Shown in pieces: positions 1 to 10,628 of a DNA stretch of 64,000 nucleotides. The notes under the pieces were generated by a model. It saw nothing but the letters and a program-made list of their open reading frames with translations. It was not told where the DNA came from and did not search any database. The translations under genes were made by a program, and so were the position numbers. The first letter of the stretch is position 1; the number at the start of each line of letters is the position of its first letter. Origin of the DNA: Gonocerus acuteangulatus (lineage: Eukaryota; Arthropoda; Insecta; Hemiptera; Coreidae); the NCBI GenBank assembly GCA_946811695.1, contig OX328123.1, positions 118,303,602 through 118,367,601 on the forward strand, in the 5' to 3' direction.

Positions 1-252
1 ATAAGATATATATACAGAATAGTGACTAGTAATATCTTCCTAGGAATTTCTCAACAGGAACCCCTTCCTTTTCAGCAGAAGCATATGATTTTCCCGCTGG
101 CAGATTACTATTGTTTTGTCTACGCGGTATCACGATTCAGGGAATATTCCATAACTCTGTTCGGTTCACATTCCTTCCGCAGAACTTCCCTCTCTTCACT
201 TTTCAGTTGGTTCTTAGCTCTTGTTGAGTAAGTATCGTGCTTTCTCTTCAAT

Positions 253-496
253 ATGTCTACTTGGAAATCTCTGATACTTAAAGAAAAAAATTGTCGTGAT
301 AACATTTTCCAATCGCGAAAAATGTGGTGTGCGTAAACTTGCCGAGTTTTTTAAGATAGGGAAAACACTAGCAGCAGAAATAGTGAAAAAGAAAGATGAA
401 ATTTTGAAGAAATGGACGGAAAATTGTGACGAAAATGTTGTCCGAGAACTAATAACTTCTTTATGCTTTAAACTTTTTAGAATACATTTTTTTTAA
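253..496 (+). pseudogene. CENP-B/Tigger-type transposase N-terminus (HTH fragment)
   Basis: A start codon at 253 reads MSTWKSLILKEK. After a frameshift near 290 the frame continues through REKCGVRKLAEFFKIGKT and AAEIVKKKDEILKKW. This is the usual order of the CENP-B-type N-terminal helix-turn-helix of Tigger/pogo transposases: a basic start, then a (V)RxLAxxFxIGKT helix pair. The family binds transposon ends and cuts and pastes at TA sites. Here only the first DNA-binding helices survive; the frame ends at 496 and no DDE catalytic domain follows. A pogo-like terminus lies at 1052-1142, so this may be the 5' coding part of an element whose other end is outside the window. A domesticated host exon is the alternative, but the frameshift argues against it. 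Confidence 0.6.
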
Positions 497-597
497 GTTT
501 ATACTTGTTAAACTTCTTTCTATATACTTAAAACAAAACTTGTTATGGGTAATTATTAAATGGTTAATTAAAACATGAATTAAATGTACAAATTCGG

Positions 598-1049
598 TAC
601 GTATCCATCTCAACGAGTTGTGATGATACTGCCCTCTGCTCTCTTTGCAACATGAAACAGCACGAAGATATCATCCATTTCCTAGCTGTATGCCCAATCC
701 TCTCCGAGATAAGAGTAAACATATTCCACAGAAATAGATTAACCTACACGCAAGCAATAGACTATTTGAACGGCCAGGACTACTCAAAACTACACCACTA
801 CGTTAAAGAGGCAATGAATTTTAAATTTGATTATCAGGAATAAGGAGGATCAATTTTTGTTTTACTTATTTAATTATTTTTATATTGTCTAAAATCACTC
901 ATATTGTTTTTATTTTATTTTCATGTGTATTATAATATGTGGTGATGGTTTACATCCAAGCTTATGTAAATTTATTGTGAATTCCTCAAGGACTTATTAT
1001 TTGTACATGTATATCATAAAATTTACTTTACTACTACTACTACTACCAT
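598..1049 (+). mobile_element. LINE 3' end fragment (C-terminal zinc motif plus UTR)
   Basis: The frame entering before 616 reads CSLCNMKQHEDIIHFLAVC, the C-x2-C...H...C knuckle that ends many arthropod LINE ORF2 proteins, and continues to a stop at 841-843. About 175 bp of AT-rich 3' UTR follow and end in a short (ACT)n run at about 1027-1048, which acts as the tail. Everything upstream (RT, endonuclease) is missing, so this is a strongly 5'-truncated copy. The spacing to the conserved H/C residues suggests a clade other than the I-like LINEs elsewhere in the window. It probably inserted into the Tigger-like element around it. Confidence 0.6.
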
Positions 1050-1051
1050 CT

Positions 1052-1142
1052 CGACCAACCCACCCCTCTGTATAGCGGACACCTCTCTATAGTGGACAAC
1101 TTTGGTTCTCCCAGAGGTGTCCACTATAGGGAGATTTCACTG
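1052..1142 (-). mobile_element. pogo/Tigger-like terminal inverted repeat or MITE end
   Basis: Read on the minus strand from 1142, the sequence starts CAGTGAAATCTCCCTATAG and goes on TGGACACCTCTGGGAGAACC. It then contains an inverted partial copy (GTCCACTATAGAGAGGTGTCC). CAGT..AAxCTCxCTATAGxGGACACC is the typical terminus of pogo/Tigger-type elements, and TA follows the terminus. The partner terminus is not visible to the left, so either the element starts outside the window or this is a solo end. Confidence 0.55.
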
Positions 1143-1511
1143 TATTTACAATTACTGAACACATTCATTCAATTGCAACTATTTGAAAAATTTCATCTTT
1201 TTCCCTAATACCTTGCAAAATTATAATGCAAGAACTATAGAACTGATTCAAACTAAATCCAGTGGTTTGTTTTATTAAATATTTAACACTTTCTTTCTAT
1301 TATATGAATGTCATAATTGCATTATCAGGCACCAAAAAATGACAATTTTACATATTTTTTTTCTTCATTATATTTCTTATAATTGAAAATTACATTCGAA
1401 ATATTTAGATACCTTGGGAAGAGCTTTAGCTTGTAGAAGTACAAAAAAAAAACAATGTGATTAGTGAAAGAAGTAAAAAAAAATTATTTCAAGAAACCAA
1501 TTTTAACTTTT
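1143..1511. other. No gene recognised
   Basis: AT-rich sequence with many stops in all frames. Nothing is recognised up to the SINE tail. Confidence 0.5.
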
Positions 1512-1577
1512 AATAGACAACGATTCTCAGTTAATAGTAATGGACGTTAAAATGTAAATAAACAATAGACAACGATT
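1512..1577 (+). mobile_element. 38-bp SINE tail between 14-bp target duplications
   Basis: AATAGACAACGATT occurs at 1512-1525 and again at 1564-1577. The 38 bp between them (TTAATAGTAATGGACG, then TTAAAATGTAAATAAAC) match the 3' end of the tRNA-headed SINE found inverted at 29,565-29,775. This is what an extreme 5'-truncated target-primed insertion would leave. The match is imperfect but includes the TAATGGACGTTAAAAT core. Confidence 0.6.
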
Positions 1578-2800
1578 TAATAGACTCGGTCATTCTTACT
1601 TCGTAATGAAGGTGGCCAATTCCAGGCAACTTTAAGAGCATATTGTCGGAGAAGAAATTTAGTCCAAAAAGGAGATAATTGCCAACCTTACAATCTTCAA
1701 ATATTGCAGAATTTATTAATTCAAAATTATGCAAGTTGCCTCTATTATTGATATTTGCGTTTTCCCAAATATATTTTTGAAAAAATTAGCGTGGTTCTGA
1801 CTCAAAACAGGTGTTCTCTGGAACAAACAGCCCGGACATTGATAAGACTATTCTTAACTTATCATAATACATGTGATAAAAATATTATATTTATAAGGTA
1901 TAAGAAGACGCATTTTTCTTCTATTTTAAGTCTTTTTAATTCATACAATATCATTATACTTAAATATTAAACAAAATATCTAAATTCTAGACCAGAAATG
2001 AAGTTGAAGAATTCTATTATGCCATTAGGACTATTAGAATTGAAATGCCGAAGCAATGTATTGATTACGAAGCCCTTAGAGTTCTAATCAAGCTGAACTT
2101 TTTCACCAGTAATTTCCTCTTGTGCAACGACCAGGGAACGGTTAATTCAGGTAGTTTTTGTTGAAGAAGAGGAGGAACCCACGGATGTTGAGTGCTGGGA
2201 TAAATCGAAGAAAACCCTTGAAAGGATCCACCGAAGCCGAGGTAATTCCAATTAAGTGCAACTCTAACTACTTTGCCATAACATCGACTGCTCAAGTAGA
2301 AACCCCGGGGGGCTTTTAGCAGATGAACTTACTTGCCCATTAACCAACACTGTTAGTAATAAATCTCAACCCTAACTGACATATTTCGCAGATGGAAGGA
2401 CTTCACAATATTTAAGTAATTCAATTTAAAATTAAAACAATGAAAAGTCAGAAAAGTGGGTAGTACACATAGCATTCCTCAAGAATTTGATTAAAACAAA
2501 CTATGTAAATACGAAGTAAATTGATTCATTTTTTAGTTTACTCTCAACAAGTCTTATAGTAAATTTACTCGGCTTTTAATTGGATTAACTCCCGTTCTAT
2601 TAGAACCACCTGCGAGGGAGCTAAAACGATTATTCTTCTGAAAACCACGTTTGTCTCAAAAAAACAACAACAATAAAATGACGTTTTCTTCCTTATGTGT
2701 GGGAATTCTGAAAATCGTCAAATAACATTTTTTGTTCCTTTAGGGAACCCTATCACCTCCCACAATATGACTAAACATTTACGCCACACCCTCATATACA
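1578..2800. other. Unassigned AT-rich DNA
   Basis: Only short unrelated frames. A slightly GC-richer patch at 2050-2320 has no recognisable domain on either strand. Confidence 0.4.
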
Positions 2801-2801
2801 A

Positions 2802-2803
<2 letters not shown>

Positions 2804-2853
<50 letters not shown>
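2804..2853. repeat. (TA)n microsatellite
   Basis: A run of about 20 TA units, preceded by an interrupted ATATATAAATATATA stretch. No Helentron-like arms are recognised beside it. Confidence 0.95.
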
Positions 2854-2858
<5 letters not shown>

Positions 2859-2989
2859 TTGTTGCCAAGTAAATAAAAGTAAAGTATAATTTCAAAAAAA
2901 GAAAAAGAAATTCATAATTGCAATTATAGATTTGAAACGTTTGTGTATAAAACTCCCAAGTATGCCTTATGGCCAAGAATCAGATATCT

Positions 2990-3524
2990 CTACAGTAACT
3001 GTCCATACGTGTTTACAATACATATTTATTTGTATAGGCATGTACCACTGTGTATATTTGAGTAAGCATATATTTACTTGCGTTTCCGTGTAATCTTGTT
3101 GCTATTAAACGCATTGCTTCGTGATAAATCCATCTACATTTTTTGTGCAATGAATTCCTATATGTATGCTTACTACTCCATTTCTTTATTAAATCATGTT
3201 AATGCATTAAAAATGGTTGCCATATACAGTGAATAAATTACAAATTAATGTGTTGATCGACATACATATAAAAGCGATTATGCAGGAATAATTTGTGTAA
3301 AAGCATTTAGAATTTTTTTTATCTTCCTCAAGGTTAGATCCATGAGTAAAGACTGCTAAAACGGTTGCTGACCCATTTAAACGTTCATGATGCATAAAAA
3401 CCTTTATCAATATTACTTGCAGGATCCTCCATGCAAGGAGTCAATAAGAGATATTTAAGTCGCTATCGGCTGGTTCAAGCAAATTAAGGGATATGCTACC
3501 TTCTAAATTTTAACATTTTTTGGT
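2990..3524. other. Unassigned DNA
   Basis: No ORF with recognisable domains and no repeat shared with the rest of the window. Confidence 0.4.
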
Positions 3525-3898
3525 ATGCTTGAATCAGAGATGGGCATAATTTTATTTATAACTAAAAATACGAATTTATTCCTACTTCATATATTTGTAA
3601 ATACGAATATAAATAAATTCGTATTCATAAGTGTGAATACGAATTTATTTTTATTCACGTATATAAAATATAAAAATACAAATAAAATTTTATTCGCAAA
3701 TTTTCCCGTGAATAAAAATAAATTCACAGAAAAAATTGTAAATAATCACAAAAAATGTGAATATTCACAAAACATCAAGTGATTAGAAAAAAAATCACAT
3801 TAAAATACATGCATACAAATTTATTCACATTATAATTTGTGAATAAAATATTATTCACAATAAAATTCGCAAATAAATTATGAATTTATTCGTATTAA
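3525..3898. repeat. AT-rich region of iterated GAATACGAATTTATT-like motifs
   Basis: Variants of ATACGAATTTATT, GTGAATAAAAATAAATTCAC and their reverse complements recur at least ten times. They make the region nearly palindromic at many scales. The open frame across it (N/K/F/L/I-rich) is compositional, not a gene. Confidence 0.7.
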
Positions 3899-4246
3899 GA
3901 TGGTATTGCGAAAGTTATTGAAGGTGATTTCTTTTTTTTTTTTTTTGTTCTATCAAGGCGCTCAACGCCTAGATTCAGTTTTTTTTGTTTTTTTTTTTTG
4001 TTTTTTTTTATGGACCGCCAGAGGTATATTGAAAAAGAGGGTTTCCGCTCGTCAGATAATATTAAAAAATATTGATTTATTTTTTAAGCATAAATTGTTG
4101 AAAATTAGTTTGATTTTGATCTCACTTGGTAGTATTACCCCTTAATCAGAAATTTGGGTTAGACTGATGTGAGCTAAGGAATGTGATGTTTTCACAGCTC
4201 TTGCGTGAAGGATTTTTTCTTTTTCTTCCTTTTGAAGAGCAAAACT
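3899..4246. other. Unassigned DNA with T runs
   Basis: Several T runs (3930-3945, 3980-4006) and no recognisable coding or repeat content. Confidence 0.35.
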
Positions 4247-7200
4247 TTTTTTTTTTTTTTTATTTTTTTTATTTATTTAATTATACTGCCTCTACCCGTA
4301 TGAGTCATTGGCAGTTCTATGTTTCTATATTTCTTGATAGAGGCCTATATCTTTGGCAAATTTGAATACCTTTTTTATAGCCCTTTCGTCGTCCTGTAAG
4401 ATTTCAGCAAGGTTGCCTTCAATGTTGTTCACTTTTCTCGCCAGTGTGTATCCGGTACATTCTGTTAAGAAGTGTTCAACCGTTAATATAACATTGCAAT
4501 GTTTACAGGTGGGAGGGTACAGTCCTTTCAGGAGATAACTGTGGGTTAATTTAGTGTGGCCAATTCTCATTCTTGCCAAAACTACTTCCTCCCTCCTGTT
4601 CAGCCTTTCAGGGGTTTTCCAAGTATTTAGAGTTATTTTAATGTTTCTTAGTTTTGTTTCTGTTTCTAACCATTCCTTAGTCCACATTGTTAATATTTGT
4701 TTTTTAATAAATACTTTTAAATCTTGTCCGCACACCTCTGCCACTTTTATGCTATCACTTTGTTCTTTTCTTGCATTATTGGCTTCAATATCTACTTTCT
4801 CGTTAAGTTCAATGCCCATGTGGGAAGGAACCCATAAAATAGCAATATCTTTATTTTGTTTTGCAAGATTTTCCCTAATTTCAGCTATTATAGGATGGCG
4901 GTTCTTGAGTTTTGGTAGTGCCCTCATCACGCTGAGTGAGTCCTTGATGATAAGGTGCTTGTTATGTTCTTGAAACCTAATATCTTCAATTGCCTGCCAA
5001 ATCGCGAAAGATTCTCCCGTAAATATACTGTTTGCTTCATGCATGTTATATCTTTTGCAGAAGTTGTCCCTCAAAAAGGCACATCCTATTTGGGAGTCAA
5101 TTTTTGATGCATCTGTATAGGTTTTAGTGTAGTCTGTGTACTTTTGAACATGTTCCAAAAAACTTGTTTGATAGATGATTTGGTTTGTAGTAGATTTGGT
5201 GTGTTTTGTTAAGGTGAAGTCAAGGATTATTTGCTTGGTTTTCGATAATGGCATAACCTCTGGTGGAAATGCAAATACGTCAGGTATATTTAAGTCGAGT
5301 TTGTCCACTATTAATTTAATTCGATATTTGAAATTTTTAGGAATCCTCTGCTGTCCGTGGAGGTTGTTCTGATCTATAGCGTGCAGAGATGCATGCAGTC
5401 TCCTCTCTTTGAGTGATACATGGTAAGACAATGTAAGGTAAGCTCGTCTCATTGCTAAAGGCGGTTCCCCACTTTCAGCTAATATGCTAGCTACAGGAGA
5501 CGTAGGAAAGGCACCAATGCAAATCCTTAAGCAGGAATTATGGATCACATCGAGCATCTTCAGAGCTGTAGGACTGGCTGAGGCATACACTATAGAGCCG
5601 TAGTCCAATTTTGGTCTTATCAACGCTCGATATAAGTGCAGTAATGTTTTTCTATCCGATCCCCAGTTGGAATTACCTAATAATTTTAGAAGATTTTGTC
5701 TTTTAGTGCAGGTAACTTTTAAATGTTTCAGATGGGGTATCCACGTTAATCTTCTATCTAAATACATTCCCAGGTACTTATATGTTTCTTCAAATTTCAA
5801 GCTCGTACCAAACAATGTTAGAATCGGATTTGTCTTGCAATTTCGTTTTCTACAAAAGTGTATACACCTGGTTTTGTTTTCAGAAAACTTAAAACCATTA
5901 CTATGACTCCATTTTTCCAAATTAGAAACAGTGTTTTGTAGCTTCTTTTGTATGTAATCCAATGTTTTCCCCCTGGCAAAAACTGTGAAATCGTCTGCGT
6001 ATAAAGAGCATTTAACCATAGGTCGTATGTTTGTAACTATGTCGTTTATGGCTATCAAAAACAGAGTTACACTTAAGACCGACCCTTGAGGCGTACCATT
6101 TTTTAAAGGATATTGTCTAGAATTATGATGGCCAATGCTAACATGAAAAGATCGGTTTTCTAGAAAATTCTTAATGAATTCAAGAATGTGCCCAGTTATT
6201 CCCCATTTTACTAATTGTTTGATAACTCTATCTCTCCAAATCATATCATACGCTTTTTGTATGTCGAAAAATATCGCAACCAAGTGTTCTTTTGCTGCAA
6301 TAGCCTTTTGGATTTCATCTTCTAGAATGAGAAGTTGATCCAATGTTGAGTGGTTCCTGAGAAAACCACACTGATGCTCTGTCATTAAGTTATTTTTGGT
6401 TATGAAATGCATAAGTCTAGAATTAACCATTTTCTCTAGAACCTTGGACATACAGCAAGTGAGTGAAATCGGTCTAAAATCGTCCATTAGGCATGAAGTT
6501 AACTTCTTCTTTATTGGTACGACTTTAGCCTGCCTCCAGATATCGGGGAAGTCTTCATTGATCCAAGCGTGATTGTAGATTCGAAGGAGATGATTTAGAG
6601 TTGATTGTGTTAGATGTTTGAGGAATATATAGGGGATGTTATCTGGTCCTGGGGAAGATTTCAGCTTACATGATTCGAGGGCAGTGACTAATTCAATGAT
6701 CGTAAAAGATTGATTAATTTCATTATTTCCACCCTGAATTGGAGGTTCAGTTATTTGTTCTTCCAGGTCTTTAACAAGCAAGAATTCCGGGTCGTAATTC
6801 TCATCTGCTGACATCTTTGAGAAGTGTTTTCCCAAAGCATTAGCTATATCCGACTTGTCAGTTATTAATGCACCATGTACAGAGATTCCCGTAATTGGAT
6901 TCAATCTTCGCATTCCCTGAATACTGTTAACTCTTTTCCAAATTTGTTTAATAGAAGAATTTGAATTTATTGATGATACAAAGTTTTTCCATGAAGCTCT
7001 TTTACTTCGTTTAATTTCTTTGTTTGCTATTGCACGACACTTTTTAAATTCTATTAAATCATTTGTACATCTAGTTCTTCTGTATTTATTTAGTGCCTTT
7101 TTTTTATTCTTAATAGCTGTTTTGCATGAGTTATTCCACCATGGAACTCTGCACTTTCCTTTAGACGATTTTACAAGAGGAATATATTTTTTGGCAGCAT

Positions 7201-7975
7201 TTATTAAAGATCTATTGAATACTTCTATTTCTTGGTTAATGTCACTGTATTCATCCTTAAGATTGTCATCCAGTAATTTTTCAATATAATCTGCAAATGA
7301 ATTCCAATCGGCTAAGTCAAATTTCCATATTTCAAGATCATATGTTTCTTCATTTCTGGTTAGTTTTATTGATATAGTGATCGGAAAGTGATCGCTACCA
7401 TGTAAAGTATCTTCAACGATCCATTCAGTTCTATGTTTTAGTCTAGCATCAATGAAGGATAAGTCAATGGCTGAAAAGGAACCTGATTTAGCATTGAGAT
7501 GAGTGTGCGATCCATCGTTTAAGAGTATCAAGTTTTGGTGATTTGCGATAAAGTACTCTATGGTTTTGCCCCTATTTTTATAATCAGGCAGAAGGGAACC
7601 CCATAATTGGCTGTGTCCATTCAAGTCACCAACGAATAATACTGAGCCTGGCAATTGGAGAGTGAGGTTATGCAGATCCTGTTCTGTAAAGTCTTGAGAA
7701 GGAGGAATATAGACATTACAAATAGTTAATGGATTTGGAAAGTACATTTGGACAGCTACAGCTTCTAAGTGTGTTTCCAATTTTATTTCTTGATAGTGAA
7801 TGTGTCTATCTATTAAAATGGCAACACCACCCCAAGCGGAAGATCCATATTCTCGGTCCTTCCTTAAAATCTCAAAGTCTTTGAAATTTGTTGTTTGTGA
7901 TGGTAGAAGGTGAGTTTCTTGAAGGCACATGGCTGAGGGACTTTTATCATTTTTTTTTTTAATAAACGAAAAGCA
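4247..7975 (-). mobile_element. I-like LINE retrotransposon, 5'-truncated
   Basis: Minus-strand non-LTR retrotransposon. Its poly(A)-type tail appears as T-rich sequence on the plus strand at about 4247-4285. The open frame runs up to 7975 but lacks the first residues of the endonuclease, so the copy was truncated just inside ORF2; ORF1 and the 5' UTR are absent. The conserved ORF and tail suggest a recent insertion. I could not identify a clear target-site duplication. Confidence 0.85.
4325..7930 (-). CDS. LINE ORF2 protein (AP endonuclease, RT, RNase H, zinc knuckle)
   Basis: 1201 codons with no stop. Residues 1-190 are an APE-type endonuclease: LQET near 3-6, VGDLNGH near 100-106 and GSDHFP near 178-183. 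The N-terminal strand with the first catalytic Asn is missing. The reverse transcriptase spans about 425-740, with DDFRPISL (483-490), FFDIQKAYD (554-562), NGTPQGSVLS (611-620) and the catalytic YADD (644-647). RNase H spans about 935-1060, with probable catalytic D940 (YTDASK), E973, D997 and D1048. A C-x2-C-x7-H-x4-C knuckle lies at 1142-1158. RT followed by RNase H places it in the I/Nimb-like group, not true jockey. The reading frame continues in phase upstream of the listed ATG to about 7975 (KSPSAM), so the ATG is internal and the real start was lost. Confidence 0.9.
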   Translation of the reverse strand: MCLQETHLLPSQTTNFKDFEILRKDREYGSSAWGGVAILIDRHIHYQEIKLETHLEAVAVQMYFPNPLTICNVYIPPSQDFTEQDLHNLTLQLPGSVLFVGDLNGHSQLWGSLLPDYKNRGKTIEYFIANHQNLILLNDGSHTHLNAKSGSFSAIDLSFIDARLKHRTEWIVEDTLHGSDHFPITISIKLTRNEETYDLEIWKFDLADWNSFADYIEKLLDDNLKDEYSDINQEIEVFNRSLINAAKKYIPLVKSSKGKCRVPWWNNSCKTAIKNKKKALNKYRRTRCTNDLIEFKKCRAIANKEIKRSKRASWKNFVSSINSNSSIKQIWKRVNSIQGMRRLNPITGISVHGALITDKSDIANALGKHFSKMSADENYDPEFLLVKDLEEQITEPPIQGGNNEINQSFTIIELVTALESCKLKSSPGPDNIPYIFLKHLTQSTLNHLLRIYNHAWINEDFPDIWRQAKVVPIKKKLTSCLMDDFRPISLTCCMSKVLEKMVNSRLMHFITKNNLMTEHQCGFLRNHSTLDQLLILEDEIQKAIAAKEHLVAIFFDIQKAYDMIWRDRVIKQLVKWGITGHILEFIKNFLENRSFHVSIGHHNSRQYPLKNGTPQGSVLSVTLFLIAINDIVTNIRPMVKCSLYADDFTVFARGKTLDYIQKKLQNTVSNLEKWSHSNGFKFSENKTRCIHFCRKRNCKTNPILTLFGTSLKFEETYKYLGMYLDRRLTWIPHLKHLKVTCTKRQNLLKLLGNSNWGSDRKTLLHLYRALIRPKLDYGSIVYASASPTALKMLDVIHNSCLRICIGAFPTSPVASILAESGEPPLAMRRAYLTLSYHVSLKERRLHASLHAIDQNNLHGQQRIPKNFKYRIKLIVDKLDLNIPDVFAFPPEVMPLSKTKQIILDFTLTKHTKSTTNQIIYQTSFLEHVQKYTDYTKTYTDASKIDSQIGCAFLRDNFCKRYNMHEANSIFTGESFAIWQAIEDIRFQEHNKHLIIKDSLSVMRALPKLKNRHPIIAEIRENLAKQNKDIAILWVPSHMGIELNEKVDIEANNARKEQSDSIKVAEVCGQDLKVFIKKQILTMWTKEWLETETKLRNIKITLNTWKTPERLNRREEVVLARMRIGHTKLTHSYLLKGLYPPTCKHCNVILTVEHFLTECTGYTLARKVNNIEGNLAEILQDDERAIKKVFKFAKDIGLYQEI

Positions 7976-8537
7976 TTAAAGAAGTTCTAGATTACCCAAA
8001 TAATTCTTAAATACCTACAGTTTCTACTGTTGTATTTGAATGGTTAATATCTCAGCTTTTTTTCTTTACTACAAAATGTGTTACATTCAGCAAAACAGTC
8101 TTAGCCGTTAAGAAAAATTAGCATATTCCAGCGTCAGATAAAATACTACATGGAAGCTCCAGTGAGTTTAAGGAGCACTTGAGCTGCCATTCCCGAGAGA
8201 CAGGACGGATGTTAACTCTGAACCGCTAGGAATATATCCACTAGAACTTTCCGGGCTTCCTCTAGCTTTACTTTCGAAGCTTTAATATTTCCCCAAGGGG
8301 AACTAAAGTCATAATGACGGTTCAGACCAATAGCAGAGAGCTTTGACATTTATCTCTGGAATCGCTCTGGTCAACCATCAGCTACACTCTTCGGGAGCCA
8401 AATCATTCAACAATAATGAGGAAAAGCCTGACTGGCGGCCAAGCTAGGAATAGAAACTCATTATCATTTGATATCAATTAAATTAAATATGTATTTCCAA
8501 ACATTTCCGACTAAGCTTGTCCCATCAAAATTTAAGC

Positions 8538-8541
<4 letters not shown>
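7976..8541. other. Unassigned DNA
   Basis: No coding or repeat signal recognised between the LINE and the microsatellite. Confidence 0.4.

Positions 8542-8593
<52 letters not shown>
8541..8593. repeat. (TA)n microsatellite
   Basis: About 26 TA units. It is followed about 150 bp later by a family-2 Helentron-like 3' terminus (8742-8767), so it may be the core of a decayed copy. Confidence 0.95.
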
Positions 8594-8599
<6 letters not shown>

Positions 8600-8741
8600 T
8601 ATAAAATAGAATAGAATAGAATAAAATTTGATTTGTTAATGATTTACAATCTTCTACAAATCATTCATATATAAATATAAATAAAGTTTTCAACCACATG
8701 AGTCCGGTTTATCATAACTCTACAATGACTTGTAATAAAAA

Positions 8742-8767
8742 TTTCCTTCGGAGGAAAGTGCTAAAAA
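8742..8767 (+). mobile_element. Family-2 Helentron-like 3' terminal hairpin (solo)
   Basis: CTTCGGAGGAAAGTGCTAAAA matches the terminal hairpin and CTAAAA end of the elements at 26,405-27,308 and 40,146-41,559, here on the plus strand. No matching 5' end was found upstream, so it is probably a truncated or decayed copy. Confidence 0.55.
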
Positions 8768-10529
8768 CAAAAAGAAGTAAATAATGATACTTCATTGCGT
8801 CTCAAATCGTTTATCTTTACATTTAAACCACAAGAAATAAGAAAGAATAACATAAAATAGTCCGACTCGCAGGAACTGCATCATCTTAGCGCGGTTCCGT
8901 TCGTATCCCTAATGGCATTTGAAAAGCTTAGAAAAGAAATAAACGTATTCTTTTTTTTATATATCTCGTGAAAATTGTCGAAATCCTCACGAACATCTCG
9001 AATAAAAGTGATATTAAGGCGTCAGGCACTCCGACGGTAGTTAACTTGTACACAGAAGCGGAAATTACACAATCCGGCTCTCTTTCTAAAGCAAAGCTCT
9101 ATAAATCAATACAAAATTTGCCTAATAAAGCCTTTCTAGTGGATACAAAAGGATCAAGAAAAAGTACAAGAAAGATTGAGTAGAATACCCTGCCTAATAT
9201 AGCCTATATAGAATAATATGCCGAATAAAGTCTATCTAGTTGATACAGAAGGACAAATAACAAGTCTTGACGAATAAAAAGTCAAGATATAGAATAATAT
9301 ACCTAATTAAGTCTAAGGAGTAGATACAAATGGACCAAAAACAAGTCTTGAGGAATCTTGTTTTTTTCTAATTAAATACTTATTATCAATAATTAGTATA
9401 TAACCTGTGTTGAAAACTATTGATTGCTAATTGATGAATCGGGTTACAACTAAGTAAACTTTATGAATATTTAGTATTTAACCTATGTTTGGAACTGTGT
9501 AATTTCAGAATCAAGTATAGCTTAAGAAATTATGGTGAATGATATCATTAAGCTGCTCTCTGTACCGTAGCACCGTTTGTACTTGTGTCGGCAGATACCT
9601 GGGGTATATTTACAACTCTTGAGGATTAACTCCAAGCAGGTAAATTTCCTGCGGACCTTCTGTTTCGACGGGCACTGAACCGACTCTCTATTCGCTCATA
9701 GTATCTAACCGTTGTGAAGTTTATTTTTTGGATTTAGGACTTAATATACTTATGTAGACAAAATCATAGCAATAAGTCTACCTCCGTCGTCGGTTCTTAA
9801 CTATGAAGACTCGCTAATGTTAACCAAGCTTAGATACATCGTATTTAAAATCCCCAGCAAAAACACGACATTTCATCAGAATTCCCTGCTTAATAAAACA
9901 TATATAGAATAATATGCCAAATAAAGCCTATCTAGTGGATAAAAATAGAGGAAAAACGCCGTTCGTGGTGGTAGAAAATCTTACAAGGCATTTCGCTCAG
10001 AAATCTCCGAAATATTCTTACTAATTTTACTTATCCGGTTTTATAACCAAATAGATTTATATTCTATAATCAATAAGTAAAAACTACTAGCTATGGGTAA
10101 CAGATGAAAATAGGGAATACCAAGAAAAATTCTAAAGAACGAAATCAACACCAGTACTGTAATCTAGATATTCATAAGGCATCTTCGAATTCTAACAAAC
10201 AAAATATTGCTTCTAATTATACGTATCCTGTTTACTGACAAATACATTTGACTGCTATAAGAAATTACAAAAATAAAACTGCGGGAAACAGACAAATAGA
10301 TCCGTTTAAATAAACGAAACTAACTAACTAAGTTTTAAGCACATATTTCTCCTAATGTGACGACCCCATCAAACATTTATTCAAAACATTTTTTGTAGAG
10401 AATTTAGTAAGTTTTCGAATGGTAACCTTTCGCTCCCCAAGATTCCGCAAAAATAGAATATTCTAATTATACGTATCCTGTTTTATTAGCAAATACATTT
10501 GAATACTATAAGCAATTGTAAACAATAGC

Positions 10530-10628
10530 GAACATGCCAAAGAACTCGGATTAGGAGCCTCGACAGTTTCAAGACATTTGAAGGAAATCGGCAAATCCGA
10601 AACTGACATTTCATACGGTACAGCCTGA
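10530..10628 (+). pseudogene. Mariner transposase scrap with one terminal repeat
   Basis: A short plus-strand frame reads AKELGLGASTVSRHLKEIGK, the second helix-turn-helix of a mariner transposase. It is followed directly by CTGACATTTCATACGG and TACAGCCTGA at 10,602-10,628, which is the same terminus as the element at 32,312-32,842, then TA. The rest of the element is gone. It lies inside Helentron-like copy A. Confidence 0.7.

Noticed and set aside
3525..3782. 85-codon frame with Asn/Lys/Phe repeats
   Set aside because: Generated by iterated GAATACGAATTTATT-like sequence; no domain or codon signal.
4554..4973. 139-codon plus-strand frame
   Set aside because: Antisense shadow of the 1201-codon LINE ORF. 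Other antisense frames over LINEs (7020, 42,750, 43,974, 53,181, 62,842) are likewise shadows.
8968..9183. 71-codon frame
   Set aside because: Lies inside Helentron-like copy A in sequence that is non-coding in the other copies.
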